Part shown: one piece after another, positions 52,660 to 62,750 of the stretch | Layout: every line of letters begins with the position of its first letter | Position numbering within the stretch: the first letter of the stretch is position 1 | Assembly: GCA_016704325.1 (NCBI GenBank) | Contig: JADJAG010000012.1 | Coordinates: 124,001-188,000 of the forward strand | Source: Chitinophagaceae bacterium | GTDB lineage: Bacteria > Bacteroidota > Bacteroidia > Chitinophagales > UBA10324 | Length of the DNA: 64,000 bases | Direction of reading: 5' to 3' | Made by a program: the position numbers and the translations under genes | The notes under the pieces: model-generated | The model's database searches: none | Told to the model about the DNA's origin: nothing | The model's input: the letters and a program-made list of their open reading frames with translations, nothing else

Positions 52660-54249
52660 CTATTTTTGAATAAAAACCGGTTGCCTGTGTATGATGCCTC
52701 CTGCAGTAATTTTCAACAGATAGACACCGCTTGCATATATCTTATCGGCCGCATTTACTTCTATCACAGGCATTCCTCCATGCAGTGAATATGCTTTTTC
52801 GTAAACAGCCTGGCCTTGTAAATTGATGAGCTGCAACGTTGCTGGTCCTGTATACTTCATAGGTGCGTTCCATTGAATCATGAAAAGTCCTGCTGACGGA
52901 TTGGGAAATGCAGAAAAGGCCGCAACAGCTGATGTCATAGCATCGTCGGTGGAGGTTGCTATATCATCACCTTTATATCTTACAATACCCATATCATTAT
53001 TAAAATTTGCGGCGATGCCGGCCGCAACTATTTTTCCATCGGCTTGCAGGGCGATGTCTTCGATATCAGAAAAGAAGGAGGAGACTTCAGAAAGCGTTGC
53101 ACCGTTGGTACCAAAGGTGGAGTCAATACTTCCATCATCATTGAAACGGCAGATGGCAAAGTCATTGGTTGCAAAACCTGCGCCTGATGTTCCGCCCAGT
53201 ACTATTCTTCCATTGGCTTGAACGGCCAGGTCGAGACCAGCATCATTCACCTTTATATGAATAGAAGCGCGGCCATTGTTCCCGAAGGTAGAATCAAGCA
53301 AACCGGATTCTGTGATAGCCATAACCAGAAAGTCAGTTTTTGTGCTGCCGTCACCTACTCTTCCTCCGATAAGAATTCGGTTGTCAAACGGGCTGCGTAA
53401 TATTGCGTAGGCCATATCATCTCCGTTATTCAGGTTGAAGATGGCCGTTCCATTGCTGCCAAAAGTTACATCGGGCGCACCAGTATCTGTAAGTTTGAAG
53501 GTGAGAATATCGTAATGATTACTTCCAACATATCCTGAGACAAGCAAACTTCCATCATCCAGTAGCATCATATCTTCCGCTGATTCATAATCATATCCGG
53601 CATCAAGGGTCACAATACCATTGGTCCCATAATCATTGTCCAAAGTGCCATCGCTGTTCATCCGTATTACTATGGAATTAGTGTAAATAAACCCGGGAAC
53701 ATTTGATTTTCCTGCAAGTATTAATTTGGAATCCAGCTGCTCTACAACTGCCATGCAAATATCTTCGCCGCTGCCTACCGGTATCACCACGGTTCCATTA
53801 TCACCGAAGGAAAGGTCAGGTGTTCCGTCTTCATTAAGCCGGGTTGCAAAAACATCTACCTGGAAATTATCGTCTTCAATGCCACCAACGAAGAGCAGTT
53901 TTCCGTCGGAGAGTACTTTCATGGTGCGTACATACTGACTGTATCCCTGGTAATTGCTGTATGCGTATCCATTAATCCCAAATGTTGAATCAATGCCACC
54001 ATCTGTATTCAGCCGGTAAACAATTACATCCCAGTTAGAGGAACCGGTTACCTGAGATGCGCCACCTATCAGCATTTTACCATCTGGTAGAATATGTACA
54101 GAATAGGCATTGTCGAAACCTGAAGACGGTTTTAATGTCTGCAAACCATTAGTAGCGAAAGTAGAATCAAGCGTACCCGGAACCTGCGCTGAGGCTAATT
54201 TTAGTATTCCCGGTATCAAAAGAACCAGAAGGCAAAGAAGTTTTTTCAT
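52660..54249 (-). CDS. Secreted delta-60 repeat protein with T9SS domain
   Basis: A 529-residue protein with a signal peptide (MKKLLCLLVLLIPGILKLASAQ). About seven delta-60 repeats run to residue ~425 (HILPDGKMLIGG, then YRLNTDGGIDSTFGINGYAYS, VQANGRIVLGG and CRFNDDGSIDSTFGTNGATL). The type A sorting domain covers about 435-529 (FSAFPNPSAGLFMIQW, then LINLQGQAVYEKA and SGVYLLKITAGG). It is a functional analogue of 47981-49573 but not a recent duplicate. It converges with the PD40 gene, and the ~200-bp gap between the stops has no clear terminator. The frame is intact. Confidence 0.92.
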   Translation of the reverse strand: MKKLLCLLVLLIPGILKLASAQVPGTLDSTFATNGLQTLKPSSGFDNAYSVHILPDGKMLIGGASQVTGSSNWDVIVYRLNTDGGIDSTFGINGYAYSNYQGYSQYVRTMKVLSDGKLLFVGGIEDDNFQVDVFATRLNEDGTPDLSFGDNGTVVIPVGSGEDICMAVVEQLDSKLILAGKSNVPGFIYTNSIVIRMNSDGTLDNDYGTNGIVTLDAGYDYESAEDMMLLDDGSLLVSGYVGSNHYDILTFKLTDTGAPDVTFGSNGTAIFNLNNGDDMAYAILRSPFDNRILIGGRVGDGSTKTDFLVMAITESGLLDSTFGNNGRASIHIKVNDAGLDLAVQANGRIVLGGTSGAGFATNDFAICRFNDDGSIDSTFGTNGATLSEVSSFFSDIEDIALQADGKIVAAGIAANFNNDMGIVRYKGDDIATSTDDAMTSAVAAFSAFPNPSAGLFMIQWNAPMKYTGPATLQLINLQGQAVYEKAYSLHGGMPVIEVNAADKIYASGVYLLKITAGGIIHRQPVFIQK

Positions 54250-54536
54250 AACGTGTCTGAGGTGTGTGAACTTTGAATCAATGAATGATGGAATAGTTTT
54301 CAGTTGTGCTTTTAATTGTTTGATGCAACCAATGGTGGAAGCCGGGCTGATAATTTTGTTGAGGGATCTCCGCTATTAATTACTGTAAGCCGGCAATTCA
54401 AATGCATGAGAGTTTAGTGTATGATTTTATGTTGGTTGTTGCATTTACTACTTGCATGCCATAAAAGTAAGGAAATGCTGGTAAGGCGTTAAGTCTTCTG
54501 AGTTTGGCAAAACTTCCCGCCAACGCCTCATCCTGA

Positions 54537-54840
54537 ACTTGTTTCAGGATCTCTCATTCAATCTTGAGATGCCGATCCGCCACTGGCTCGACGGCATGAC
54601 GCTCCGATTATTGATTGTATTGTGTGCAAGTGAATGGCTCGTATGGAATCGTTTTTGCCAAATCTCTTATGCATGGAATAAAATTCCCGAATTTTGTCAC
54701 GCCCCCCACCAAAGCGTCATCCTGAGGAAATAATTCCGCGATGCGGAAAAACAACGCAAGATGAACCAGATTACTATTCACGCTGGGCTGGTTCATCAGT
54801 AACTTGTTTCAGGATCTCTCATTCAATCTTGAGATGCCGA
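54537..54840. repeat. Intergenic repeat cluster with two copies of a 39-bp unit and hairpins
   Basis: An identical 39-bp sequence (ACTTGTTTCAGGATCTCTCA and following) occurs at 54537-54575 and 54802-54840. The first copy is part of the dyad ATCCTGAA..TTCAGGAT. Between them are perfect inverted repeats TTCCGC-GAT-GCGGAA (54734-54748) and GATGAACCAG..CTGGTTCATC (54760-54769 with 54788-54797). The gap 54250-54902 has no credible gene. Confidence 0.85.
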
Positions 54841-54902
54841 AAGTAGTTCTGCATGACGAGGATTATTATGTTACCATTAATAGTATGAATACTTTTCCAC
54901 GG

Positions 54903-55682
54903 CTACTTCTTTTGCCTGAACATCCATTCCATCATCAACGGATCACTATATGCTGCAATCCAGGAGAAATGGCCTACCTCCGGATATTGTGTATAGCCCG
55001 GATGCGCACCGGCTTTGGTTAATGCCCCAATCATATTGAATGAAATCACCGGACTTACTGCAGGATCTTCTGCACCTGTAAAAATCCAAATAGGAATATG
55101 AGAAATCAGGGGAGCTTTTGACAAATCACCACCGCCACAAACAGGTACGGCGGCGGCAAATAAATCAGGGTATCTGGAGATTGCATCAAAGGTGCCAAAC
55201 CCGCCCATCGAAACGCCGGTGATATAGATACGGTTGGTATCAATGCCATATTGTTTTTTAAGCTGTTGAATGAGTTCCATTAATAGCACCATGGGTTTGG
55301 AAGGAGATTCGTGAAGGCTGATGTTGCTATTACTTCGTTCAGAAAAGTTAGCCCAACTGCTGTTGGCCGGGCATTGCGGGGCAATTACGAAGGCAGGATG
55401 CAATTTCATATTTTGATCCGTAGCAAAATTCATAACGCCCCATTTCAGCTGTGCATTGTTATCATTACCACGTTCTCCTGACCCATGAAGAAAGATTACC
55501 AGCGGGTATTTGCGTATAGTGTCATAATCCGGATTGAGCATCCTGTACTTCAAGGTATCTCCTTTTGTATTAGTATAAGTTTCATAACTGAAAAGGGGAG
55601 GTTGTGAAAAGACATTGGTGATGCATCCGAAGCAAAAAAGCACTACACACAGAATTGACGAGTTTGATAGATTCTGTTTCAT
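54903..55682 (-). CDS. Secreted alpha/beta-hydrolase (esterase/peptidase)
   Basis: The start at 55682 gives a signal peptide (MKQNLSNSSILCVVLFCFGCITNVFSQ), where a Cys could make it a lipoprotein; an upstream in-frame start adds 14 residues. The hydrolase domain has the oxyanion region FLHGSGERGNDN, the nucleophile elbow GVSMGGFG (Ser), an Asp candidate in GAEDPAVSP and the His in PEVGHFSW. This is a full Ser-Asp-His triad in the order of the phospholipase/carboxylesterase group related to acetyl-xylan and feruloyl esterases (LpqC/PHB-depolymerase-like). The substrate is unknown. It appears monocistronic, with repeats downstream and a terminator upstream. Confidence 0.9.
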   Translation of the reverse strand: MKQNLSNSSILCVVLFCFGCITNVFSQPPLFSYETYTNTKGDTLKYRMLNPDYDTIRKYPLVIFLHGSGERGNDNNAQLKWGVMNFATDQNMKLHPAFVIAPQCPANSSWANFSERSNSNISLHESPSKPMVLLMELIQQLKKQYGIDTNRIYITGVSMGGFGTFDAISRYPDLFAAAVPVCGGGDLSKAPLISHIPIWIFTGAEDPAVSPVISFNMIGALTKAGAHPGYTQYPEVGHFSWIAAYSDPLMMEWMFRQKK

Positions 55683-56019
55683 TTTGATTGGATTTTTCTG
55701 AATAGAGTTTGTATGGAAATGCAAATTAACTTTTATGAGAATACTTTTTTTGACACCAATTGACCTGGCTTGTACTTAGGAGATAAGGATTAGGAATCCG
55801 GGACCCTGAGCGTAGCCGAAGAGTGACCGGTTAAGAGCAGCATTTTTTATCATTTCCCGGCTACCTCCGTAAACAAAGTATTATGTTGACATCACTGATT
55901 TTCTTCGCGACTTAAACCATTCGTTGCAATTTTATCATGGGTATTGCATAAGAATGAAGAAAACAAATTCCTTTCGGTTTATTTGGTTGATTGTGATTCA
56001 CAAGACGCTGAATAAATAA

Positions 56020-56048
56020 AAAAACCGAAGTGATCTGCTTCGGTTTTT
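56020..56048 (-). terminator. Rho-independent terminator (bidirectional)
   Basis: An 11-bp stem AAAAACCGAAG/CTTCGGTTTTT with a 7-nt loop lies 19 bp after the stop of the minus-strand gene at 56068. A/T runs on both sides allow function in both directions. Confidence 0.9.
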
Positions 56049-56067
56049 AATTCTTGATTAGCTGCGA

Positions 56068-56445
56068 TTAATTAAAATGCTTCGTAATAAAATCAGTAAG
56101 TTGTTCATCACCCATCTTGATCGACGTACTTGTACTTGCTGTGGTATTTTTATACTGCGGTGTGTCAGCAAGGAATTTTACAAATTGTTCTTGTATCTGT
56201 CCTGTTCCCGTCACATGCACTTCATCTATATTGACCATTTTAGCAGCAATCTCCTTAAAGAATTTTTGCGCTAAACCAATTTCCTGGTTGTTGGATGCAT
56301 TTTCATTTGAATTATTATCCGTACGGGGATTGTTCACCTGTCCAAGGATGACAAAATCGCCACTATCAATATTTTTTCTTCCTGCAATGGTCGCATGATG
56401 TGAATCCATCCATACACCAAATTGCTTTTTGTTTTTTTCTGACAT
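56068..56445 (-). CDS. Small eRF1-like (baeRF-type) protein
   Basis: The start at 56445 (MSEKNKKQFGVWMDSHHATIAG) gives about 125 residues; a longer frame adds 25 unconserved residues. The pattern GVWMDSHHA, then FFKEIAAKMVNIDEVHVTGTGQIQEQFVKFLAD and KMGDEQLTDFITKHF resembles small Bacteroidota proteins. I associate these with the bacterial release-factor-like (baeRF, eRF1 domain) group, in which an acidic strand is followed by a G-x-G-x-x-x-E/K-x-x-F helix. The function of these proteins is unknown; a ribosome-associated stress role has been proposed for the wider group. The assignment is from memory of the pattern and is tentative. A terminator follows. Confidence 0.65.
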   Translation of the reverse strand: MSEKNKKQFGVWMDSHHATIAGRKNIDSGDFVILGQVNNPRTDNNSNENASNNQEIGLAQKFFKEIAAKMVNIDEVHVTGTGQIQEQFVKFLADTPQYKNTTASTSTSIKMGDEQLTDFITKHFN

Positions 56446-56674
56446 GTAAGTTGTTTCCTCAAAGGTAGGCCATATAGGTGAGTAATTTTTTTGTGACGGA
56501 TTATTGTGAACAGCTAACATGAATATTCTGATAACAGGAGTTCTTACTTTCTCTGAAATTGCAACGGGCAGGTAATGCAGTATCGAGGCAGATAAAATTT
56601 AATTAGCATAAAAAAACGGAAGCTGCGCTTGAAAGTATAGTCTGCAAATAAAGCAATGCATTTAATGTAGTCGA

Positions 56675-58669
56675 TTACTTTATTTGTTGCTTCTCCTTCA
56701 CAGGAAAAAAGAAACTACCGGGGCTAACCCAAAAATGTCCCAATACCAGGAATATCAACTCACGCGATTGCATAAAGTTTACCTGTCGAGAACGCATGGC
56801 GGTAAAGAATGCAAGGCCAAAACTCACCGCCAGATTCATAGTGCCGATGAATAAGATACCAAGTAACGTAAACAACATCATAGATAAGGGTATATGGCTT
56901 CCCAGGGAAAAGAAGGACATTGCAAAATTGCCGGTTGACAACGTAACATGCCGTACATCTACCGGCAGCCCGGTGATTACACCAAAAGTGGTTGTTAATG
57001 CCAGGAGGAATCCAAGAAAGAAATTTCCGGCCAGTGAACCCAGGTTATTGTCAGTAAACCGACTGATCTTTATCAGCACTCTGAGCGGCAGTCGTTTCTT
57101 CAGCCATTGATGGTCGCGTATTCTCCGCGGAATCTGGTGAATATCTATGCGATTATCGAAATAGCCGGTTATCAGGCCCGACACATACAACCATAAACCT
57201 GCAATAGCTGCATAAAAAATGGAAAAACTTTTGAAAGGATGAAGATCGTTGATAGATTTTGCGGCATACTCCGTATCAACAATCAGCTGACCGGTGAGGG
57301 AATAATAACCATAAGCAATAAGCCACGCTGCAGGAAATACAATGCATAAATTACCAATGAAAGAAACAAACTGACTGCGTACCATTTTAACGATCAGGTT
57401 GGCTGTCGCGCTCAGGTTTTGACCAACAACTGTTTTTTCCTCCAATGAACTGGCTAACGCAGAAGCCGTCATTGCCGGCTGCTTGGTAGCCAATGTAAAG
57501 TGTGCGGCATATATGATGATGAAGCCTACAGCATAATTAAAGCCATTTAATATTCCTTCAGTAAGAGGAGGAGCATGCAGATCATAAATGGCATACTTCA
57601 TCCAGGTAATGAAAGCAACGATCAGTCCGCCACCCATTGACCGGAGCAAAAAGATGTAATATTCACGTGCCGTATTGGTGATGTAATGTTCTCCGGTATG
57701 ACTGTTCCGTTCCACCACCTGGTAGGCCAGCAACTGTGTATTGCTGCGCAGCAATACCCTGATGCTGTGTTTCAGATGTTGCGCAGTCACCAATTCTTTA
57801 AAAAGTTGTGCCGTGTGAATTGATGCCGACTTCTCTGCCTCCGGAACAATCAGGTGAAGCAATGCCGGCAATCGGGTGAGCAATTGATTGATCTGTGTAA
57901 GTGAATAAACGAGGTCTAAGCTCACTCCTCTTTTTTTCAGCACCTTCCACAATTGCACACTGTTTTCTTTACACTGACTGATCAGTACCATAATATGACG
58001 GCTCCATTCTTTCAATTCATCAGCACTCCATTTATTCACGCTTAATCCATGGATGAACTGATTCAATTCTACAGATAAGGCAAGAAAAGGAGAATTATAT
58101 TGTTCAAAATGGGGAAGCCTGGTGATAATCTGCGGCTGCATCCCAAGTGAAGCAATGCGATTGCCAATAATAAGCATGGAAGTAGTAACCGGTTCATAAA
58201 AACTGTCGGCCACAAAATCATACTTCTCCCGTTTGAAATTCAATTGATCAAAAAGCAATGCCCATTTTTCAGTGTCAATTTCATTCACCCATTCATGATC
58301 TGAACGGTGATCAAACATATCCTCCAGTAAATCCATCGCCTCAGATTTATCACTTACCAGCGGGAAAATTTTATCACCGATGCGTCCGAATAATTCACTG
58401 AAAAATCCATGGCGCGGCGAAATGCCTGATTCTGTAAGCAGGCGAATGAAATTTTTAGAAGCTATTTGTTTGTTGAGGTAGGTATGAAAAATGCGATCGG
58501 CTTCCGCATCTGTTTGCAACAGTTGAATCAATTCATCGAGTTTTTCCTCCAGGCTTTGCCTGGTGCCACGGTAACGGCGCAACTCATCCACCAGGTCGAG
58601 CAATGGCTGACGACGCGTGGTTGCCGGGTATTCCCTCAGACTGTATAGTATCTCTTTAAATGACGACAT
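56675..58669 (-). CDS. Gcr-family ('site-specific recombinase') membrane protein
   Basis: A protein of about 664 residues starting MSSFKEILYSL. The N-terminal half (to about 330) is helical and soluble. The C-terminal half has about six membrane helices (SMGGGLIVAFITWMKYAIYD, LNGFNYAVGFIIIYAAHF, NLCIVFPAAWLIAYGYYS, IFYAAIAGLWLYVSGLI, LAGNFFLGFLLALTTTFGVI, LLGILFIGTMNLAVSFGLAFF). The AMTASALASSLE and GNFAMSFFSLGSHIPLSM motifs are characteristic of the Gcr family (PF10136). The family name comes from an old gonococcal report; the membrane topology makes recombinase activity doubtful. It is intact and monocistronic. Confidence 0.88.
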   Translation of the reverse strand: MSSFKEILYSLREYPATTRRQPLLDLVDELRRYRGTRQSLEEKLDELIQLLQTDAEADRIFHTYLNKQIASKNFIRLLTESGISPRHGFFSELFGRIGDKIFPLVSDKSEAMDLLEDMFDHRSDHEWVNEIDTEKWALLFDQLNFKREKYDFVADSFYEPVTTSMLIIGNRIASLGMQPQIITRLPHFEQYNSPFLALSVELNQFIHGLSVNKWSADELKEWSRHIMVLISQCKENSVQLWKVLKKRGVSLDLVYSLTQINQLLTRLPALLHLIVPEAEKSASIHTAQLFKELVTAQHLKHSIRVLLRSNTQLLAYQVVERNSHTGEHYITNTAREYYIFLLRSMGGGLIVAFITWMKYAIYDLHAPPLTEGILNGFNYAVGFIIIYAAHFTLATKQPAMTASALASSLEEKTVVGQNLSATANLIVKMVRSQFVSFIGNLCIVFPAAWLIAYGYYSLTGQLIVDTEYAAKSINDLHPFKSFSIFYAAIAGLWLYVSGLITGYFDNRIDIHQIPRRIRDHQWLKKRLPLRVLIKISRFTDNNLGSLAGNFFLGFLLALTTTFGVITGLPVDVRHVTLSTGNFAMSFFSLGSHIPLSMMLFTLLGILFIGTMNLAVSFGLAFFTAMRSRQVNFMQSRELIFLVLGHFWVSPGSFFFPVKEKQQIK

Positions 58670-58802
58670 CTTCGGCTGCAAATAAAGGCTATTAATAGTT
58701 ACACGCTAACAGCTGCGGTTAAAGCGAATGAAATTAAGTATCAGATAGTAGACGATTATAACATACTACTGCTGATGCTGGAAGTCAAAGCCGCTAGAAA
58801 GA

Positions 58803-59204
58803 ATGCAAAAGCTCGTAATTGATACAAATGGATTTGAATCTGCGCTTATACAACGGAGCTATCCATACCTGATTATAAATGATTTGTTTGCATAGGGAAA
58901 AATTGAATTGTGCATTTCCGACATCCTTCTTGAAGAATATTATGCAGTTTTCAATAATAAGAAGTCTGCTAAATATTCAGCCTATCTTATCAAAGCAGCG
59001 TTACTTATAGCTGACATAGAGACCAAGTCTAACAAATATTCCCCATGAAAGAAACTAAAAACCATTTCCGACAAATACGACAAGAAGTTGTTGGAACTTG
59101 CTGACGAATGTAAAGCGGATTTTCAATTCAAAAGATGCAAATTGCTCAGACTCGCATTCATTTGCAGACAAGCATTGAATAAAGTGAACGATGGCGCTTC
59201 CTGA
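58803..59204 (+). pseudogene. Decayed PIN-domain toxin-like gene
   Basis: Fragments in different frames are collinear with a PIN domain. MQKLVIDTNGFESALIQRSYPYLIINDLFA (58803-58892) contains the first catalytic Asp (IDTN) and then stops at TAG. KIELCISDILLEEYYAVF lies near 58905, and LKTISDKYDKKLLELADECKADF runs from 59055 to the stop at 59202-59204. At least one stop and one indel break it. PIN domains are RNases found mostly in VapC-type toxins. No antitoxin gene is recognisable beside it. The remaining gap up to 59296 holds nothing else. Confidence 0.7.
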
Positions 59205-59296
59205 TGTATGCTGCAGGAGATTTAATTTCTGCAATTGCGGCTTTTATTTTACTTTAGTTTAAGTTTTTTATCCACCCTCAAAAAACCACTTCATTT

Positions 59297-61717
59297 ATGA
59301 TTCACAAAACTACGCCCAATGGATTGTTGGCAATTTTTGCAACAATACTTTTTCTTGTCGCACCGATGCTCTCTTTTTCACAATCGGCGACCCCAAAAAA
59401 GACTGCTATCTCCTTAGTTTCCGATAATGGAGAAGCTACCGTAATGAAGTTTGATGCGGGAGCAATGGGGCAGAAAACGGTCAGCACGCCTGCCGGAGAG
59501 GCATTGGTGATCACGATGGATGATGGAACACCTATTTTGAAAAAGGGCTTCCCTGATCTGCCAAAACTTACTGCCAGCATCATTATTCCCGATGAAAAGA
59601 ATATGCAGGTGACGGTTACCGAAAGCAGTTACACCGATTTTGAAAATGTATTGGTAGCTCCTTCGAAAGGATCTTTTAAAAGAGACGTGAAACCTTCTGA
59701 TGTTCCTTACGAGTATGGCACGGCATACCAGGAAGATGCTTTCTTCCCGAAAGATATTGCAGAAATGAGGGATCCTTACATTCTGCGCGATTTCAGGGGA
59801 CAAACCGTAATCGTTTATCCCTTTCAGTATAATGCTGTTACTAAAACACTGCGTGTCTATTCAGAGATCACGGTGACGGTTTCGCCAAAAGAAAAAGGAG
59901 AAGCCATCAATGTTTTGAAGAGGCATGTCAATAGCGATAAGATCGCCACAGAATTCCAAAATGTATACAGCAGTCAGTTTCTTAATTATGGCAGCGATAT
60001 ACGTTACGATCATATGGAAGAAGAGGGAAACATGCTGATCATCAGCTACGGCACCTTTATGGATGAGATGCAACCATTTGTTGACTGGAAAAGGCAGAGA
60101 GGAATGCCTGTTGAAATGGTGGATATCGCTACCGTTGGAAACACCAAGACAGCCATAAAAAGTTATGTTGCCAATTATTATAACACCAACGGCCTTACCT
60201 TTCTGCTGTTGGTAGGAGACGAATCCCAGGTAAAAACCAGCAGCACCAATGCCGGTGACTCTGATAATGACTATGGATTTATTTCAGGCAATGATCATTA
60301 CCAGGAAATTTTTGTGGGACGTTTTTCTGCCCAGACAGGCACCGAGGTGACTACGCAGGTGAACAGGATTATTGCCTATGAGAAGACACCTGTTGACGAC
60401 AACTATTTTTCAAAAGGTATTTGTATGGCTTCAAATGAAGGTGCCAATATCGGGGATGACGGCGAGGCCGATTACGAACATGAAGATCTCATCCGCGAGC
60501 AACTGCTTGGCTATACCTACACCGAAGTTGCCGAATTATTTGATGGCACGCATGGTAATGTAGATGCACCGGGTAACCCTTCTGACAACATGCTTCGCGA
60601 CCTGGTGAATGCAGGCGCAGGTATCATTCAATATACAGGTCATGGCAGCACTACCAGTTTGGGTACAACAGGATTTAACAACAGCGATGTAGGCACACTG
60701 ACCAATACGACCAAATGGCCTTTCATCTGGGTCGTAGGATGTTCTGTCGGTGATTTCAGAACCACAACCTGCTTCGCGGAATCATGGGCACGCGCCACAA
60801 GCAATGGTCAGCCAACCGGTGCTTTGTCGTCATTCATGTCTACCATCTTACAATCCTGGGCCGAGCCGATGGAAGCACAGGATGAGATTAACCTGATACT
60901 GACTGAAAGTTATGTAAACAAAATCAACAGGACTTTTGGCGGATTGTCTATTAACGGATGCTTCAGCATGAATGATAAGTATGGTAACAACGGCAATGAA
61001 ATGACTGACACGTGGATTATCTTCGGAGATCCGTCGCTTGTGGTGCGTACCGCACAACCCACTTCGATGGCGGTGTCGCATAATCCTACCATTAACCCGG
61101 CATCCAGCACTTTTTCGGTAGCGTGTGATGTAGAAAATGCTTTAGCTGTTCTTACAGTAAACGGAACCATACTCGCTACAGCAAAAGTTTCCGCAGGTAA
61201 TGCCTATCTTTCATTCGATGCCCTTGCAAATGAAGATCCCCTCACGCTAACGATAACAGGGTTTAATAAATCACCTTATATCGCAACTATTTCCGTGGAG
61301 CAATCTTCCGGCTCGCATGTGTTGGGCGATGTCTATGATGTGCCCGGACATTTCCCCGCATTAGCTGACCATCTTGGAACCATAAAGTACTCCACTACCC
61401 TCATCGACCTCGGTCAAGAACCTAAGGGTATTTCTCCAGATGCAAACAATTTGTTTAGCACGGGCATTGCTGTGTATCCTAATCCTTTTGACCAGATCAC
61501 TTCCATTTCTTATTACGTCGCTGCCGATGCAGCAGTAACGGTGGTGCTTTACGATCAATCCGGTCGTGAAATAAAAAGACTGGTCAATAATGAAATGCAG
61601 GTTGCAGGTTCCTATCAACTGACATTCGACGGAACTTCACTTCCTGTGGGTGCTTACTTCTGCCAGGTGATCATTGACGGAAAGCCACAGGTTGAAAAAC
61701 TTTTTATAGCGCGCTAA
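59297..61717 (+). CDS. Secreted C25 (gingipain-type) cysteine peptidase with T9SS domain
   Basis: An 806-residue protein with a signal peptide (about 1-30, ending LSFSQS). A C25 propeptide domain (about 60-235) has the family pattern GFPDLPKLTASIIIPDEKNMQV and ILRDFRGQTVIVYPFQYN. The peptidase C25 domain (about 243-590) has MLIISYGTFMDEMQPFVDWKRQRG, LLLVGDES, catalytic His449 in YTGHGSTTS and Cys482 in WVVGCSVGDF; both catalytic residues are present. A C-terminal Ig-like region and a type A sorting domain (AVYPNPFDQITSISYY, then LYDQSGREIKRLV and VGAYFCQVIIDG) follow. It would be a cell-surface or secreted protease with gingipain-like fold. It is too short and domain-poor to be PorU. A terminator follows. 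Confidence 0.95.
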   Translation: MIHKTTPNGLLAIFATILFLVAPMLSFSQSATPKKTAISLVSDNGEATVMKFDAGAMGQKTVSTPAGEALVITMDDGTPILKKGFPDLPKLTASIIIPDEKNMQVTVTESSYTDFENVLVAPSKGSFKRDVKPSDVPYEYGTAYQEDAFFPKDIAEMRDPYILRDFRGQTVIVYPFQYNAVTKTLRVYSEITVTVSPKEKGEAINVLKRHVNSDKIATEFQNVYSSQFLNYGSDIRYDHMEEEGNMLIISYGTFMDEMQPFVDWKRQRGMPVEMVDIATVGNTKTAIKSYVANYYNTNGLTFLLLVGDESQVKTSSTNAGDSDNDYGFISGNDHYQEIFVGRFSAQTGTEVTTQVNRIIAYEKTPVDDNYFSKGICMASNEGANIGDDGEADYEHEDLIREQLLGYTYTEVAELFDGTHGNVDAPGNPSDNMLRDLVNAGAGIIQYTGHGSTTSLGTTGFNNSDVGTLTNTTKWPFIWVVGCSVGDFRTTTCFAESWARATSNGQPTGALSSFMSTILQSWAEPMEAQDEINLILTESYVNKINRTFGGLSINGCFSMNDKYGNNGNEMTDTWIIFGDPSLVVRTAQPTSMAVSHNPTINPASSTFSVACDVENALAVLTVNGTILATAKVSAGNAYLSFDALANEDPLTLTITGFNKSPYIATISVEQSSGSHVLGDVYDVPGHFPALADHLGTIKYSTTLIDLGQEPKGISPDANNLFSTGIAVYPNPFDQITSISYYVAADAAVTVVLYDQSGREIKRLVNNEMQVAGSYQLTFDGTSLPVGAYFCQVIIDGKPQVEKLFIAR

Positions 61718-61753
61718 TTAAAGACAATTAAAATATTGTGGGTTGAACCCGGG

Positions 61754-61790
61754 AAGAACTTCTGTTGAAAGCAGAAGTTCTTCTTGTTTT
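61754..61790 (+). terminator. Rho-independent terminator
   Basis: An 11-bp perfect stem AAGAACTTCTG/CAGAAGTTCTT with a 7-nt loop and a T-rich tail, 37 bp after the C25 peptidase stop. Confidence 0.9.
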
Positions 61791-61849
61791 AAGGTTTTCG
61801 CAGCAATCCTGACAGGTGGGGGGATGCAGTTTGGGTTGAATCCTAAACT

Positions 61850-62043
61850 CGCGCGAATGCAGGCAAGCCGTGAGTAAAGGGTTCGCGTGCGCTGACAAAC
61901 AAACTAAAATTGAAAACATTTGCATTAAGCAAAAAAATAAAGCAAACAGCGGGTAGTAAAATGAAATGACCGTCAAAGAGAAGAATTCAAAAAAACTAAT
62001 CAGCGGACGCCTCCCGCAGGGCTTTACTGCATTCGCGCGCGAG
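61850..62043. repeat. Possible inverted-repeat-bounded element
   Basis: CTCGCGCGAATGCAG at about 61848-61862, with TAAAG shortly after, reappears inverted as CTTTACTGCATTCGCGCGCGAG at 62022-62043. It could be a small non-autonomous element of about 195 bp. The remaining gap to 62750 shows no credible gene; a short dyad (GTGATT..AATCAC) lies near 62245. Confidence 0.35.
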
Positions 62044-62750
62044 GTGGAGAAGATAGAAATGATCAAATAAACTCCTTACATCTTTCCGATTCGTTTTAAA
62101 GAGTGTCCTTATTGTAATCTCAAAATATTTCCTTGCAAGATTATTTATTCGATTGAGGATTCAATCATTAAGGTATGGGCAATTTATCATCACAAGCGTG
62201 ATCCGGTAAGTTGGAGACGTTGAAAGTCTGTTCTTCTGTTGGTCGTGATTTGTAATCACAGGTGTTCGAAACCTTGCTGGATAAAAGGCACATTAAATGG
62301 GAATATAGCGGATTTGTAGATGTTCTACTGTGTATCCAGCCATACAATACTTATGAAAACAATTAACAGTTCATGTATGCAAGCAATTTTGTTACCCAAT
62401 CATAGTATTCATTTAATCAATTTAAATCATAGTTCAGACAGCTTCCTCCTGTTAACCTGGATTTGTAATCATTACTATTCTAAACCCTCATTGTATTCAG
62501 GTTTATTGAACAATGCTAAGAGATTCAATTTCGTGGTGGGCATATGCAAGGGGTCATGTATCAATATCGAGAGATTAAAATTGTGGTTCTCTTGTCCATA
62601 TTGAAAAATCGGATGCTAAGACTGACAGGACAATAAGATCCCCGATTATTGAGGGTAAATTTAAACCATTTATAGACTACATCATGCGATTTTGTACTTT
62701 CAAACCGTTACAGTCAAAAATTTCTTAGTTTCACAAATTGACTCTGGCTA

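Noticed and set aside
56675..58669. A true site-specific recombinase
   Set aside because: The protein has about six membrane helices and no recombinase catalytic motif; only the family name suggests recombination.
61728..62066. A 112-codon minus-strand frame after the C25 protease
   Set aside because: It overlaps the terminator hairpin and the inverted-repeat element and has no domain or signal peptide.
62320..62604. A 94-codon plus-strand frame upstream of the toxin-like gene
   Set aside because: Its composition is unlike neighbouring genes, no motif is recognisable and no promoter or homologous paralogue is seen.
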